Below, piece after piece: positions 17,854 through 27,091 of a stretch of DNA of 50,563 nt; within the stretch, counting starts at the first letter, position 1; the number at the start of each line of letters is the position of its first letter. The notes below the pieces were generated by a model that saw only the letters and a program-made list of their open reading frames with translations, did no database searches and was not told where the DNA came from. Origin of the DNA: Kiritimatiellota bacterium (lineage in GTDB: Bacteria; Verrucomicrobiota; Kiritimatiellia; JAAZAB01); assembly GCA_026398415.1 (NCBI GenBank), contig JAPLSY010000028.1, positions 1 to 50,563 of the forward strand, written 5' to 3'. The translations under genes and the position numbers were made by a program.

Positions 17854-19464
17854 TCATTTGTCCTTCTTGGACTTGGTTGACTTGGTCTTGCCCTTCGTTT
17901 TCTTGTCCTTGTCCTTATCCTCATCCTCGCCCACGATCTTGACAATCCCCTTGTCCTTGTCAATCGCCTTGCTCCCCTTGTCGTCTTCGCCCTTCGCCGG
18001 TGCATTGGTAACCGTTGCGCCGTCGTCCGCCGACCGGGATGGCTGGTTCTTACTCGGGCCGGTAGGCAGTTCTTTCGGCAGCAACATAAAATCGCGCTGA
18101 TAGCGGGTCAGCAGATGCACCACAACGTTGATGCCGAACTTATAAATATTGCGCGTGGTTTCATCGGAAATATTCCGGTAGATGAGACCGCTTTCGCTAA
18201 GCGGGGGATACAGGTGCGGACCAAAGACCCAGTGAAAATCCAGCGGTTCCCCCTTTGCCGCCATGTTGACGCGGTTCCATTCGATCTTGCCGTCCCGGTC
18301 GAGGCGGGCTTCCCAGAAATGCCCGTAGCCGTTCAGCGAATAGAGCACCGCCAGTTTGCCGCCGATATTGATCATTTCAACGGGCTCGCGATAATTATTC
18401 ATCCCCGAGGGCAGGCCGATATTTTCGAAAAAGGTGTCGAACATCTCATGATTTTCCGGGACAATCTCGAATTCACGATCCGGCAGGACGCGCTTCATTT
18501 CGCGCCGGAAGGCAATATCAAAGCGGGAGCGCCGCCCAGCCAGGGCGCTGTCACCCCAGATGGCGCCACCCAAGGACAGGTAATCGCGCAGGTTTTTGAC
18601 TTCGTTATCCATGAAGTGAAAATCCTTGTGGCCGGTCAGATAAACAAACGGGGGTTTGAGCGTAAAGAGCTTGTCCGTGCCGATATCCAGCACTTCGGGC
18701 ACGAGTTGGGCATCAATCCGGTCCCGGGACCAGGCGCGAATCTGGAGCATCAGGTTCTGCAGAGCTGCAGGATTGCAGTTCCAGTCGCCATCCTGATACT
18801 TGGCCTGGAAGATGGTGAATTTGGCGCGGATGCCCCTGTAATTTCCACTGCCTCCCATGCCGCTCCCTCCACCGCCGCTACCCCTACCACCGCCACTCCC
18901 CCCCCCACTTCCTCCGCTCCCACCCATGCTGACCCCCCAGCCTTTTTGGAACTCGCGAACGCCTATAAGGCGTTTGATATTGGCATCGGCAATGTTTTTG
19001 GCCATCTGTGTATCCGTTTTAACCTCGGATATCTGAATCTGGGGCGCCACGACGGGGACGTCCACGCGCATAAAGGAAGATGGTGCTGATATCGTGAGCC
19101 GTTTCGCCGCCGTATTGGCCGCCGCCTTGCTGGACATGGTCGGAACGGACGCGGCCACTTCGCGCGTCTGTTTGGTGGCCTGAGGTTTACCGCCCCGCTC
19201 GCCCGCGGGCGGCGGCGTGGCACCCCCCGGCGGCAACACGAGCACCGCACCCTCCTCGAAGGTACCGCGGGCAACGACATAGTGGGACACAACAATACCG
19301 CTGAGGATCAATAAAAGGATAAAATAGAAGCAAAGCGAAATGAGGAAATAGCGCGACCGCATGATGGCCAGTACGAGCGCCCACAAGCCTCGGAAGCGCC
19401 CCGACATCTTGGCTTCAACGATGGCTTCCAACTGATCGAGCTTTTTCCCGTATTCTAAGGGCAT
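17854..19464 (-). CDS. Membrane-anchored DUF4159 protein
   Basis: 536 residues. A cytoplasmic N-terminus (1-37) leads to one transmembrane helix (about 38-60, LISLCFYFILLLILSGIVVS), an Ala/Pro-rich stretch, a glycine-serine linker (181-207) and a DUF4159 domain (about 213-430). That domain has the class I glutamine-amidotransferase-like (ThuA-related) pattern FVYLTGHKDFHF and LRDYLSLGGAIWGDS. The tail (about 445-536) is Lys/Asp-rich with repeated KDK. DUF4159 proteins are found next to ExbB/ExbD pairs in PVC bacteria; their function is not established. The single TM plus periplasmic domain resembles the topology of TonB or TolA, so it may be the force-transducing partner of the motor (inference). 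Confidence 0.78.
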   Translation of the reverse strand: MPLEYGKKLDQLEAIVEAKMSGRFRGLWALVLAIMRSRYFLISLCFYFILLLILSGIVVSHYVVARGTFEEGAVLVLPPGGATPPPAGERGGKPQATKQTREVAASVPTMSSKAAANTAAKRLTISAPSSFMRVDVPVVAPQIQISEVKTDTQMAKNIADANIKRLIGVREFQKGWGVSMGGSGGSGGGSGGGRGSGGGGSGMGGSGNYRGIRAKFTIFQAKYQDGDWNCNPAALQNLMLQIRAWSRDRIDAQLVPEVLDIGTDKLFTLKPPFVYLTGHKDFHFMDNEVKNLRDYLSLGGAIWGDSALAGRRSRFDIAFRREMKRVLPDREFEIVPENHEMFDTFFENIGLPSGMNNYREPVEMINIGGKLAVLYSLNGYGHFWEARLDRDGKIEWNRVNMAAKGEPLDFHWVFGPHLYPPLSESGLIYRNISDETTRNIYKFGINVVVHLLTRYQRDFMLLPKELPTGPSKNQPSRSADDGATVTNAPAKGEDDKGSKAIDKDKGIVKIVGEDEDKDKDKKTKGKTKSTKSKKDK

Positions 19465-19470
19465 GGCAGG

Positions 19471-19896
19471 CTAATTCGCGTTAAAAGAGAGGTTTTTGAC
19501 TCCGACTGCGGCGCACGCATTCAACACATCTATAATTCGCTGTTGCCGCACTTTGGGCTGGGGATGGATAATGACCGGTTGCCGGTCACCGAACAGGCTC
19601 AAGCATTGCTTGATTTTCGCGCGCACGGTCGGCAACTCGCGGTCCGCCGGCGCATCGAGCGGCTGGCCATTGCACGACACCTGGCCGGCGACGTTAATGG
19701 CCATAACAAGTTCGACGGGAATGCCGGGGCTCGGTGATCCGCCCCCGGGAATCAGGAGACCGAGGTACTTTTCCTGGGTCTTGATTTGGCCGGCAATGAT
19801 GAAATACATGAGCAACAGCATCATGCAATCGATCATCGGTCCCATCGGCATTTCGAATTCCTCGATCAATTCATCTTTCAGGCGTTTCTTTGCCAT
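19471..19896 (-). CDS. ExbD/TolR-family biopolymer transport protein (second copy)
   Basis: 141 residues from ATG 19896. One N-terminal transmembrane helix (about 20-40) carries the proton-relay aspartate Asp23 (PMIDCMMLLLMYF). The periplasmic domain (about 45-141) has the ExbD end pattern IHPQPKVRQQRIIDVLNACAAVGVKN. It works with ExbB to convert the proton gradient into mechanical force. It sits 33 bp after the first exbD and 6 bp before the DUF4159 gene. Tandem, non-identical ExbD proteins could form a heterodimer in the ExbB pore. Confidence 0.87.
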   Translation of the reverse strand: MAKKRLKDELIEEFEMPMGPMIDCMMLLLMYFIIAGQIKTQEKYLGLLIPGGGSPSPGIPVELVMAINVAGQVSCNGQPLDAPADRELPTVRAKIKQCLSLFGDRQPVIIHPQPKVRQQRIIDVLNACAAVGVKNLSFNAN

Positions 19897-19929
19897 CGTC
19901 CACCTCGGCATCCGTTGCACGGATTAGTA

Positions 19930-20397
19930 TTATTGATTATCCGTGTCCTTGTTCTCAACTGTCGAAAACAGGACGTTGGCCACATCGGCATCCGCCACCG
20001 CGGCCATAGCCTGCTGGGTAAACTCATAGGGGATTTTTCGGTCGGCCCGGATGACGACCCGGAAATCCTTCGGATTTCCCTGCAGTTTTTTGCTTCGATT
20101 GATGAAATCCGTCATTTCGCGCGGATCCCTCATCTTAACGCCGTTGGCCACATACGTTGCCTCGTAAAGCCCCTCGTTCCATTCCATACTAACGATAAAA
20201 CGCCCCGATGTATTTTCCTCTTTCAGGCCCTGCTGAGCGAACGGCAGAACGACGTCCTTGCTGACGCGGTTAACTTCGATCGTGCTGCAGTTAATATAAT
20301 ACAGGAGCAAAAGCATGACGCAGTCAATCATCGGGCCGAGGTTAATCGGCACGAAGACTTCATTATCCATGAAGGTTTCTTTGGTTTGCCTCGCCAT
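19930..20397 (-). CDS. ExbD/TolR-family biopolymer transport protein (first copy)
   Basis: 155 residues from ATG 20397, four bases after the exbB stop; the upstream frame overlaps exbB and is rejected. The transmembrane helix (about 20-38) has Asp25 in PMIDCVMLLLLYYI, the conserved proton-carrying residue. The periplasmic domain contains the family pattern FRVVIRADRKIPYEFTQQAMAAVADADV. It differs clearly from the second ExbD in sequence, indicating an old duplication. Confidence 0.88.
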   Translation of the reverse strand: MARQTKETFMDNEVFVPINLGPMIDCVMLLLLYYINCSTIEVNRVSKDVVLPFAQQGLKEENTSGRFIVSMEWNEGLYEATYVANGVKMRDPREMTDFINRSKKLQGNPKDFRVVIRADRKIPYEFTQQAMAAVADADVANVLFSTVENKDTDNQ

Positions 20398-20401
20398 GCG
20401 C

Positions 20402-21430
20402 TTACTCCCATTCAAGAGCAGACTGGCAGTTCGGACACTTGGCTGTACCCACCTGGATCTGGTGCTGACAGTGAGGGCACTGCACCATCTCGGCCGCATT
20501 GGCCGCCTTGGGGGCCGCGGTAGGCGCACGGGGCGCCGTTTTTGACTTCGGCACGGCTACGGCGGCCGCCTTGCTCGCGCCCCCTCCCGCCTGGCCGCCA
20601 AGTGCGCGGGCCTTCATTTCCCTGGTCACGATTTCCATGTCGGGCGTGATCGACGCGAAATCAACTTCGTCAAGCAGACGCGTAATAATATTTTGCATGC
20701 CGGTCATGGCGGCCTTGGCCCGATTGGTCAAGACATAAAAGAGATAAAGCGACAAAATGGCGGCCCCTAACCCGATCCAGGTACAGATAAGCGCCTCGCC
20801 GATACTTCCGGCCAGCTTGGCGGGATCACCGGTCGCTCCGCTGAAGGCCATCTTATTAAACGCGCTGATCATTCCAGTGATGGTACCAAAGAGTCCGAGG
20901 AGCGTATTGACGGTGGCGTTCAGGTTAAGGTAGGAACACTTTACTTTGAAAATGTTGTTTTGAAAATTCATATAATCCATGGCGGCATCCGCGGATGCCG
21001 TCGCACCCTGCGGAATTTTTTCAATTGCCGGCGCCATGGCGCGGCTCAGCGCGGAGGGCGTGTCGATACATAACTGCCAGGCCTTGACGTAATCCTTGAC
21101 GGCAAATGCGGAGGAAAGTTGCGCAACGATCGTCGGCGGGCATAAGCTGCTCACGCGCGCGCGGATAATAAGCTCAATAACCAGCGACGTTATCCAGATT
21201 AACGAGGCCACCAGCGGCCACTTGGTGATACCGGCGCCGCGGAAATAATCGCCCAACGTCTCCGGCGGACCTTGCTGCACTTCGGTGCCGGCCGCAGCGG
21301 CTTGGGCCTGGGCAGTCGTAATGAACAAGCCGGAACCGTCATTGCCCTCTAAACCCGTAAACGGGACGCCGCCCAGTATTATCGTCGCCATTACCCCGGC
21401 CATCAACCATCGCGTAATCGTTCTCTTCAT
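20402..21430 (-). CDS. exbB: ExbB/TolQ/MotA-family proton channel with C-terminal zinc ribbon
   Basis: 342 residues; AAGGAGATAAA precedes ATG 21430. An N-terminal signal-like segment (1-45, ending ITTAQAQA) adds a periplasmic stretch before the first core TM (about 75-95). The MotA/TolQ core follows, with the signature LGLFGTITGMISAFNKMAF and the last TM WIGLGAAILSLYLFYVL. The C-terminus is unusual: after an Ala/Pro linker come two CxxC knuckles (CPHC and CPNC, about residues 318-335), a zinc-ribbon-like module in the cytoplasm. The protein would form the pentameric stator around an ExbD dimer. Confidence 0.88.
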   Translation of the reverse strand: MKRTITRWLMAGVMATIILGGVPFTGLEGNDGSGLFITTAQAQAAAAGTEVQQGPPETLGDYFRGAGITKWPLVASLIWITSLVIELIIRARVSSLCPPTIVAQLSSAFAVKDYVKAWQLCIDTPSALSRAMAPAIEKIPQGATASADAAMDYMNFQNNIFKVKCSYLNLNATVNTLLGLFGTITGMISAFNKMAFSGATGDPAKLAGSIGEALICTWIGLGAAILSLYLFYVLTNRAKAAMTGMQNIITRLLDEVDFASITPDMEIVTREMKARALGGQAGGGASKAAAVAVPKSKTAPRAPTAAPKAANAAEMVQCPHCQHQIQVGTAKCPNCQSALEWE

Positions 21431-21496
21431 TTTATCTCCTTCTTGATTTTCGGCTTCCGCCTAGTTAACAATAAAGTGGCTTGTGATTGACGATCC

Positions 21497-22405
21497 TCAG
21501 GGACCTGGCGCCGGCGTGTTTTTCTGTCCCTGTTGGGCCGGCACTAAGGGCGCTATTTCGCTTTGCAGGGCGGCACCCTTGGCGCTCCACGGCGATTTCG
21601 AATACTGCGTGGTTAAATCCTTCAACAATAGGCCGGCTTGCTCCAGATTGTTCCGGCTCCGGTAAATTACCGCCGCCCGGAACAACGCTTCGGGCATGGC
21701 TGAAGCAACTGGATACAGGGCAATAACTTTCAGGTAGGCATTCAACGCATCGACCGCGTTGTCCTGCGTTTCGAGGCATTTGCCCAGGCCGAGAAATGTT
21801 GCCGCCGCATAGGGCAACTGCTCGGTGGTCGGCTTGATTTGTTTGTCGTATTGCGCGGCCAATTCCTGGAACTTGGGCAATGCCTTGTCAATATTCTTCA
21901 GGCCCACTTCCGTCTCCGCGAGCCCGATCTCCGCGTCCATTATCATCGGATGGTCTTCCTCATAGGTCGAGAGAAATGCGTTGAATGCCTTTTCGGCGCC
22001 GGCGTAGTCGCCGGCTATCAGACAGCAGCGTCCATAATACACAAGCGCCTTGGCGGCCCAGGGCGCATCCAACCCGAGGTATTGCGTGCTGACCTTCGCA
22101 AGGCTTAATTGCGCTTCTTTGATATTGCCCTTTTCATACGCCTCGAGGCCGCGGAGAACGCTCGGCGGCGGTTCGACGGTCATCTGGACAATTGATGCGC
22201 GGGCCACGGTCATCTCGCCCTGCCCGGCGATTTCAATGGTCACACCGGTCTTGTTCGCAGACTTGACTTTACCCCGGAATTGCTGGCTCTTGGTGATAAT
22301 CACATCTTCTGCCAAGCCCACAACACAGGCGACGCTCCAGACAAAGACCGCCAATGTGACAAGCCACCGGCTGATCCGCATGCCCCATGGTTTGTTAATA
22401 TTCAT
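21497..22405 (-). CDS. Exported TPR protein, first gene of the Exb operon
   Basis: 302 residues. Signal peptide at the N-terminus (hydrophobic about 13-31, likely cut after VGLA). A small beta-rich domain (about 33-75, FRGKVKSANKTGVTIEI...VARASIVQMTVEP) resembles domains that precede TPRs in PVC secreted proteins. TPR-type helices follow from about 85 to 285 (GLEAYEKGNIKEAQLSLAKV, YYGRCCLIAGDYAGAEKAF, LGKCLETQDNAVDALNAYLK). It probably acts as a periplasmic scaffold for the motor, like CpoB/YbgF in the Tol system (inference). A good promoter lies 35 bp upstream; exbB starts 66 bp downstream. An alternative Met is at residue 9. Confidence 0.82.
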   Translation of the reverse strand: MNINKPWGMRISRWLVTLAVFVWSVACVVGLAEDVIITKSQQFRGKVKSANKTGVTIEIAGQGEMTVARASIVQMTVEPPPSVLRGLEAYEKGNIKEAQLSLAKVSTQYLGLDAPWAAKALVYYGRCCLIAGDYAGAEKAFNAFLSTYEEDHPMIMDAEIGLAETEVGLKNIDKALPKFQELAAQYDKQIKPTTEQLPYAAATFLGLGKCLETQDNAVDALNAYLKVIALYPVASAMPEALFRAAVIYRSRNNLEQAGLLLKDLTTQYSKSPWSAKGAALQSEIAPLVPAQQGQKNTPAPGP

Positions 22406-22439
22406 AGTCCCGTGTTATTTTTAATATCGTTGTAATTTA

Positions 22440-22468
22440 AAAATAGTCCGATCACATTCGCCTGTCAA
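22440..22468 (-). promoter_or_regulatory. Sigma70-type promoter of the Exb operon
   Basis: Minus strand TTGACA (22463-22468), 17-bp spacer, TATTTT (22440-22445). The leader would be about 28 nt. Beside it, TTTTTTTAAAAAAA (22471-22484) is likely curved DNA shared with the divergent gene. Confidence 0.6.
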
Positions 22469-22509
22469 TCTTTTTTTAAAAAAATCTCGCCATATGTTTT
22501 TGGGGTGTA

Positions 22510-22515
22510 TATAAT
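22510..22515 (+). promoter_or_regulatory. Probable -10 box of the large TPR gene
   Basis: TATAAT, 67 bp before the start codon, with a TG dinucleotide 2-3 bases upstream. No convincing -35 box is present at 17 bp. Confidence 0.4.
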
Positions 22516-22581
22516 AGGCCCCGATAATTTTATTGGCATATTCTGCGTTTACTGAATGACGGGGAAGAAGGAGGCACGTTC

Positions 22582-25500
22582 ATGGCCATGTTTTATTCGA
22601 AACGCTTATTGCGGCGGGGATTCGTATTCGGATTAGCGCTGGCGGTTGTCCTGCCGGCACTGGCCGACATGAACGAGTTGGCCATGCGCGGCGAAGAATG
22701 CATGAACAAGGGCCAAGTTGACCAGGCCATCGGATTCTTTGAAAAAATCGTTCAGACCGGGCAAACGTATGAAAGCATCCTCTCCGTGAAATTTGATCTG
22801 GCCTGGTGTTATTACCAGCGCGGCTATTTTGCCAAGGCGTTGCCCCTGCTTGCCGACCTGTGCGGAGACCGGGCGCCCAGCGAGGACGTGAAGGAACAGT
22901 CGGCATTCCTGATGGGCGAATGCCACGCGCGCCTGGGCGCGTCCCAAACTGGCAAAGGCCAGGAAACGGAACGCAAAAAAAATCTGGCCAAGGCCATCGA
23001 TCTCCACAATCAGTTCATGCAAAAATTTCCGAAGAGCCAGAACTACCCCTATGCCCTCTATGGCCGCGCCTACGCGTATTATCTGAACGACGAACCGGAC
23101 AAGGCCCGTGAAGATCTGAGCGGTCTCATCGCCCGCTTCGGCAACACACCCGTCGGTATGAGCGCACAATATCTGTTGGCCAGCGTCTATAGTCAGCAGG
23201 GATTGGACCGGATTAAAGCCGGCAAGCGCGAGGAAGCCCAGACCTATCTCGATAAGGCCCGCAAGGCCTTCGACCAGATCGCCAAGAGCGACGACAATCT
23301 GGCGCTGGCCAATGACAGCAACTTCTCGCTGGCGGAAACCTGGTTCGAAGCGGGACAGTACTCGGAAGCCATCCAATATTTCCGCAATGTCCGGCCAAAA
23401 ACATTCGTGCTTAAAGATCTCAAGATACGGCTTGAAGCATTTAGGACCAAGCAGGCGAATGAAATCGCCCGGAGCGGGAATATAAAAGCTTTTAAAAATG
23501 AAATCGGGCGCGCCCAGGGACAGTATCTCAGCATCCAGGAATCCCCCGATCCCATGGTGAATGCCTATTTTCGCATTGCCGAGGCTTTCTTCCGGATGAA
23601 GCGGTATGGCGAGACGGCCGTCATTTGCCAGCATCTGTTGTCAAGCTGTGCCCCCCTTCCCGCGCCCCAGTTTCAACAGGCTTCGATGTTGATGATCAAC
23701 AGCTATATTGCCCAAAAGGACTTGGACACCGCCGCACAGGCGTATGAAAATTTTAAAGCCACAGCCGGGGCGGACGTGCCCATTGCTGAAACCGTGGCCC
23801 TTTCTCTCGGGCAGCTTTATTTTGTCCAGGGCAACATTACCAACGCCCTGCAATATTTCACCGAAAGCGAGGAATTCTTTCCGAATGGGAAAGGCGCGGA
23901 TGATGCCCTTTACATGAAGGCGGCGAGTGAATTCAGTCTCGGCCGGTCGGAGACCCTGCCGGAAACCGTCGAACAATACATAGAGAAATTTCCCAAGGGG
24001 CATTTCGAGCCCAACCTGCTGTATTACAAGGCCATCATCCTGGCCGGCACGAACCAGTGGCAGGAAGCCCTGGACACGATAGACGAATTGCTTGCCAAGT
24101 ATCCCAAGGGGACCGACTCGTTCGAGTCTATGGACGAGGTCCTTTATCAGAAGGGTGTCTACCTCACCCAGCTCCATCGTCCGAAAGAAGCCGTCAAGCT
24201 TTACGAGTCTTTCCTGAAGAGCCACAAGGACAGCCGGATGTGTCCGTTCGCGCTCTATCAGATGAGCCTGGCGTTCAACGATAACGGGGAACTGGCTAAA
24301 GCGGTTGCCGCCTTGGAACAGCTCGCGCATGACTATGCTTCCATGGATATCGCGCCGCAAGCCTTGTTCCGCATTGGCGTCCTGTATTACGAGAAGGCCG
24401 ATTACGTGCGCATGTCCCAGGCGTTCGAAAAGGTCACAACGGAGTTTCCCAACAGCCCGCTCAATGCCGACGCCTTCTTTTTCCTGGGCTGGGTCGGCAA
24501 GGAAAAGCTGAACAACTATGACGATGCCATCCCTTACCTGTGGCAATCCTTGGAGCTTAACCCCGGCCATGAACGCGCCCCCGAGCTTTTATTCTTGATT
24601 GCGCAGTGCTGCAATGAGAAGGCCCAGCGCATGGGCCAACCGACCATTCTGCCCGACGAACAGCGCATGGTATATCGGCAAACCCTGCTGGACAGTGCGG
24701 ATGCCTGCGAATCACTGCTGGTGAATTACTCCGCTTCCGACCAGGCGCTCTCGGCCATTCCCGGCATTGCCGATGCCATCTTTAACCTGGCGCGCTTCCA
24801 GATGATGAGCCCCGAAGACGCCGCGCAATACTTTGTCAAGGCGATTGCCCGGCATAAAGGTAATCCCGGGTTGCAGGCCCAGTTGATGTTCAGCCAGGGC
24901 ATGTTCCTGATGAAAAACGCGGAAAAGGACAAGGCCCTGGTCGCCTTCAAGCAGGCCCTGACCACAAGCCCCAATGTGCGTCTCTCGGCCCAGATGCTGC
25001 TCGATTATGCCGATGCCTGCAAGGACGCGAACGACCTGCAGGGGGCGAGTAGTATTTATCAGCGGGTCCTGACCGATTTCGCGTCGGATCCCTACGCTGT
25101 GGCCCCGGCAAAATATGGTTTGGCTGACATTCTTTTTTACGAAGGCAAGAACAACGATAAGGCTTACGACGAGGCGGACCAGGCGTTCACCAAGGTCCTG
25201 AAAGATTTCCCCTGGTTTGAAAAGGGCAAGCAGGGCCGGGTTAAGATTGCCCAGATCAGGGAGCGCAGGAAAGATTATGAATCCGCCGAGCGGATATACA
25301 CGGATGTGGCCACCCAGGAACGCACGCCGGAGGCCCGTATCGCCGCCATGCTGGGCGTTATCCGGTGTCAGTTGGCCATGGCCAAGCAATTGGAGAAACA
25401 GGGCAACAAAACCCAAGCTTTGGCAAAATTCACCGCTGCCGACGGCAGTGCCAGCAAGATCATCGTCTTGTTCGAGGCCTATCCCGAATTTGTCGCTGAA

Positions 25501-25668
25501 GCCATCTGGGACAAGGGGCAAATCTACGAAATGCAGAACAACTATGACATGGCGCGCGAACAATATGAGCGGCTGACCAAGGAATACAAACAATATTCCT
25601 GGGCCAAACAGGCCGAGGAGCGCCTTAAGGGCTTGCCGGCGTCCGTGCCCAAAACCGGCGGCAAATAG
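22582..25668 (+). CDS. Large exported TPR-repeat protein
   Basis: 1028 residues. Signal peptide (RRGFVFGLALAVVLPALA, cut near residue 29); GAAGGAGG gives a strong ribosome site. Almost the whole mature protein is helical repeats of TPR type, for example EECMNKGQVDQAIGFFEKIV, FDLAWCYYQRGYFAKALPLL, FRIGVLYYEKADYVRMSQAF and YADACKDANDLQGASSIYQ. Repeats of this spacing resemble YfiO/BamD and CpoB scaffolds. There is no catalytic domain. It is transcribed divergently from the Exb operon, sharing a 176-bp control region, and is likely a periplasmic platform for the same envelope machine (inference). Confidence 0.85.
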   Translation: MAMFYSKRLLRRGFVFGLALAVVLPALADMNELAMRGEECMNKGQVDQAIGFFEKIVQTGQTYESILSVKFDLAWCYYQRGYFAKALPLLADLCGDRAPSEDVKEQSAFLMGECHARLGASQTGKGQETERKKNLAKAIDLHNQFMQKFPKSQNYPYALYGRAYAYYLNDEPDKAREDLSGLIARFGNTPVGMSAQYLLASVYSQQGLDRIKAGKREEAQTYLDKARKAFDQIAKSDDNLALANDSNFSLAETWFEAGQYSEAIQYFRNVRPKTFVLKDLKIRLEAFRTKQANEIARSGNIKAFKNEIGRAQGQYLSIQESPDPMVNAYFRIAEAFFRMKRYGETAVICQHLLSSCAPLPAPQFQQASMLMINSYIAQKDLDTAAQAYENFKATAGADVPIAETVALSLGQLYFVQGNITNALQYFTESEEFFPNGKGADDALYMKAASEFSLGRSETLPETVEQYIEKFPKGHFEPNLLYYKAIILAGTNQWQEALDTIDELLAKYPKGTDSFESMDEVLYQKGVYLTQLHRPKEAVKLYESFLKSHKDSRMCPFALYQMSLAFNDNGELAKAVAALEQLAHDYASMDIAPQALFRIGVLYYEKADYVRMSQAFEKVTTEFPNSPLNADAFFFLGWVGKEKLNNYDDAIPYLWQSLELNPGHERAPELLFLIAQCCNEKAQRMGQPTILPDEQRMVYRQTLLDSADACESLLVNYSASDQALSAIPGIADAIFNLARFQMMSPEDAAQYFVKAIARHKGNPGLQAQLMFSQGMFLMKNAEKDKALVAFKQALTTSPNVRLSAQMLLDYADACKDANDLQGASSIYQRVLTDFASDPYAVAPAKYGLADILFYEGKNNDKAYDEADQAFTKVLKDFPWFEKGKQGRVKIAQIRERRKDYESAERIYTDVATQERTPEARIAAMLGVIRCQLAMAKQLEKQGNKTQALAKFTAADGSASKIIVLFEAYPEFVAEAIWDKGQIYEMQNNYDMAREQYERLTKEYKQYSWAKQAEERLKGLPASVPKTGGK

Positions 25669-25721
25669 TTGTCAAGCGTCCCGGGACACTCCCGCTGCGG
25701 CCCGAATACACGGAGGGGCGT

Positions 25722-26441
25722 ATGATGGATTCGGGTAACATCCCGTTGCGATCTCTTATTTTCCGCAAGGAAGTGAGGATTGCCGCCCTGATTGGCGTGT
25801 TGCTGATCATCGTGCCGGCCTTGATCCAATTCAATGGATGCACCGAGCGGCTGGCCCGCACCATCCTGAACGGCCGCGATGCGAACGCCGAAAAAATCTT
25901 GACCCGGTACCCCGGCCTGCTCGACAAGAGGGACAGCGAAAACGGCTTCGCCCCCCTCCACTGGGCAGTCTTTGCCGATCGCACCAACCTGGTCACGTGG
26001 CTGGTGAATAAAGGCGCTGCCGTCAATGCCACGGATCGTGCCGGCATGACGCCCCTGCATATGGCCGCCGTTTTCAATCACTTGGCCTGCGCAGAAACAT
26101 TGATTGCCCACGGCGCCAACATTAACGCCCTGGGGAGGAAATATGGCGCCCTGCGTCTCGCACCCATCCATTTGGCTGCCGAGGAAGGCCACGCGGACAT
26201 GGTTCAATGCCTGTTGCGTCACGGTGTCAATGTGAATGCGCTGTCGGAAGGGGCCAACCGGCTCACGCCCCTTCACATGGCGGCGGCAAAAGGAAGGGTC
26301 GCAGTCGTGCAAATGCTCCTGGACGCGGGCGCCGATATCAACGCCTATGACTTGGCCCGCAAAACCCCGCTGACCTGGGCGATCGAATCGGACCAGCGCG
26401 CCACGGCCGATCTGTTGCGCTCCGCCGGCGCCCTCCCTTAA
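25722..26441 (+). CDS. Membrane-anchored ankyrin-repeat protein
   Basis: 239 residues. A cytoplasmic start, one transmembrane helix at about 20-38 (IAALIGVLLIIVPALIQF), then about five ankyrin repeats from about 75: FAPLHWAVFADRTNLVTWLV, MTPLHMAAVFNHLACAETLI, APIHLAAEEGHADMVQCLL, LTPLHMAAAKGRVAVVQMLL, KTPLTWAIESDQRATADLL. Ankyrin stacks bind proteins; here the repeats face the periplasm or cytoplasm depending on helix orientation, which is unresolved. It follows the large TPR gene by 53 bp and may share its transcript. Its 3' end overlaps the convergent acetyltransferase gene by 4 bp. Confidence 0.88.
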   Translation: MMDSGNIPLRSLIFRKEVRIAALIGVLLIIVPALIQFNGCTERLARTILNGRDANAEKILTRYPGLLDKRDSENGFAPLHWAVFADRTNLVTWLVNKGAAVNATDRAGMTPLHMAAVFNHLACAETLIAHGANINALGRKYGALRLAPIHLAAEEGHADMVQCLLRHGVNVNALSEGANRLTPLHMAAAKGRVAVVQMLLDAGADINAYDLARKTPLTWAIESDQRATADLLRSAGALP

Positions 26442-26974
26442 GCGTGTGCTTGGCGGGATGGCTTACCACTCGTCCGGTCATGACCCAGGATAAGTGTCAT
26501 GGCAACTTCCGGGCAGGTAAAGGGCGAATCGTATTTTGTGCAGTTGATACAGCCCATGTAGAGCTTGTGCATCAGCGTTTCCTTGGGCACCTCGCGGAAG
26601 CCGAACTGGCGAAAAAATTCCGGGGTGAACGTCAGCACCACGATCTGCGCGGGATGAAACCGCTTGATCCGCTGGATCGCTGCTTTCACCAGGGCCGAAC
26701 CGATCCCCTTGTGCTGGTAATGCTTGCTGATCGAGACGGATTTGATTTCGATGGATGGGTTGAGCGCCTTCCCTATTTCCGGCAAAATCTGCCAGGCGGC
26801 GGTCCCGATGATCCGGCCCCTAGTCTCGCACACCAGAAACCGGTCAATGTTCTGCACGATATCACTGATGGCGCGTGGCATTACCTCGCGGGGATGCTCT
26901 TTGATTAACGCGCAAATGGCGCCGGCATCTTCGAACCCGGCGTTGCGAATCGTCGTTGCAATGGCAGCTTTCAT
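26438..26974 (-). CDS. GNAT acetyltransferase, N-acetylglutamate-synthase-like
   Basis: 178 residues. GNAT fold: N-terminal RNAGFEDAGAICALI, acetyl-CoA loop HYQHKGIGSALVKAAI (about residues 85-100) and FFRQFGFREVPK. The extension LYMGCINCTKYDSPFTCPEVAM with Cys residues is typical of short ArgA-type N-acetylglutamate synthases that carry a cysteine-rich end. The likely reaction is acetylation of glutamate for arginine synthesis, though the family also contains uncharacterised members. No arg genes are nearby. GGAGGATG lies upstream of the ATG. Confidence 0.8.
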   Translation of the reverse strand: MKAAIATTIRNAGFEDAGAICALIKEHPREVMPRAISDIVQNIDRFLVCETRGRIIGTAAWQILPEIGKALNPSIEIKSVSISKHYQHKGIGSALVKAAIQRIKRFHPAQIVVLTFTPEFFRQFGFREVPKETLMHKLYMGCINCTKYDSPFTCPEVAMTLILGHDRTSGKPSRQAHA

Positions 26975-27091
26975 GGTTTGAGCTTCATCCTCCTCGGCCG
27001 GAATACGCCTGCGCGCGTCTTTTCTACGATGGATAGCACACGCGCATCGTCTTGGCGAGAAAAAATCGCTGTCGTAAAAATGTGAATAAAC

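Noticed and set aside
18840..18930. Possible tandem repeat or CRISPR-like array
   Set aside because: It is the coding sequence of the glycine-serine linker of the DUF4159 protein; no spacer-repeat structure.
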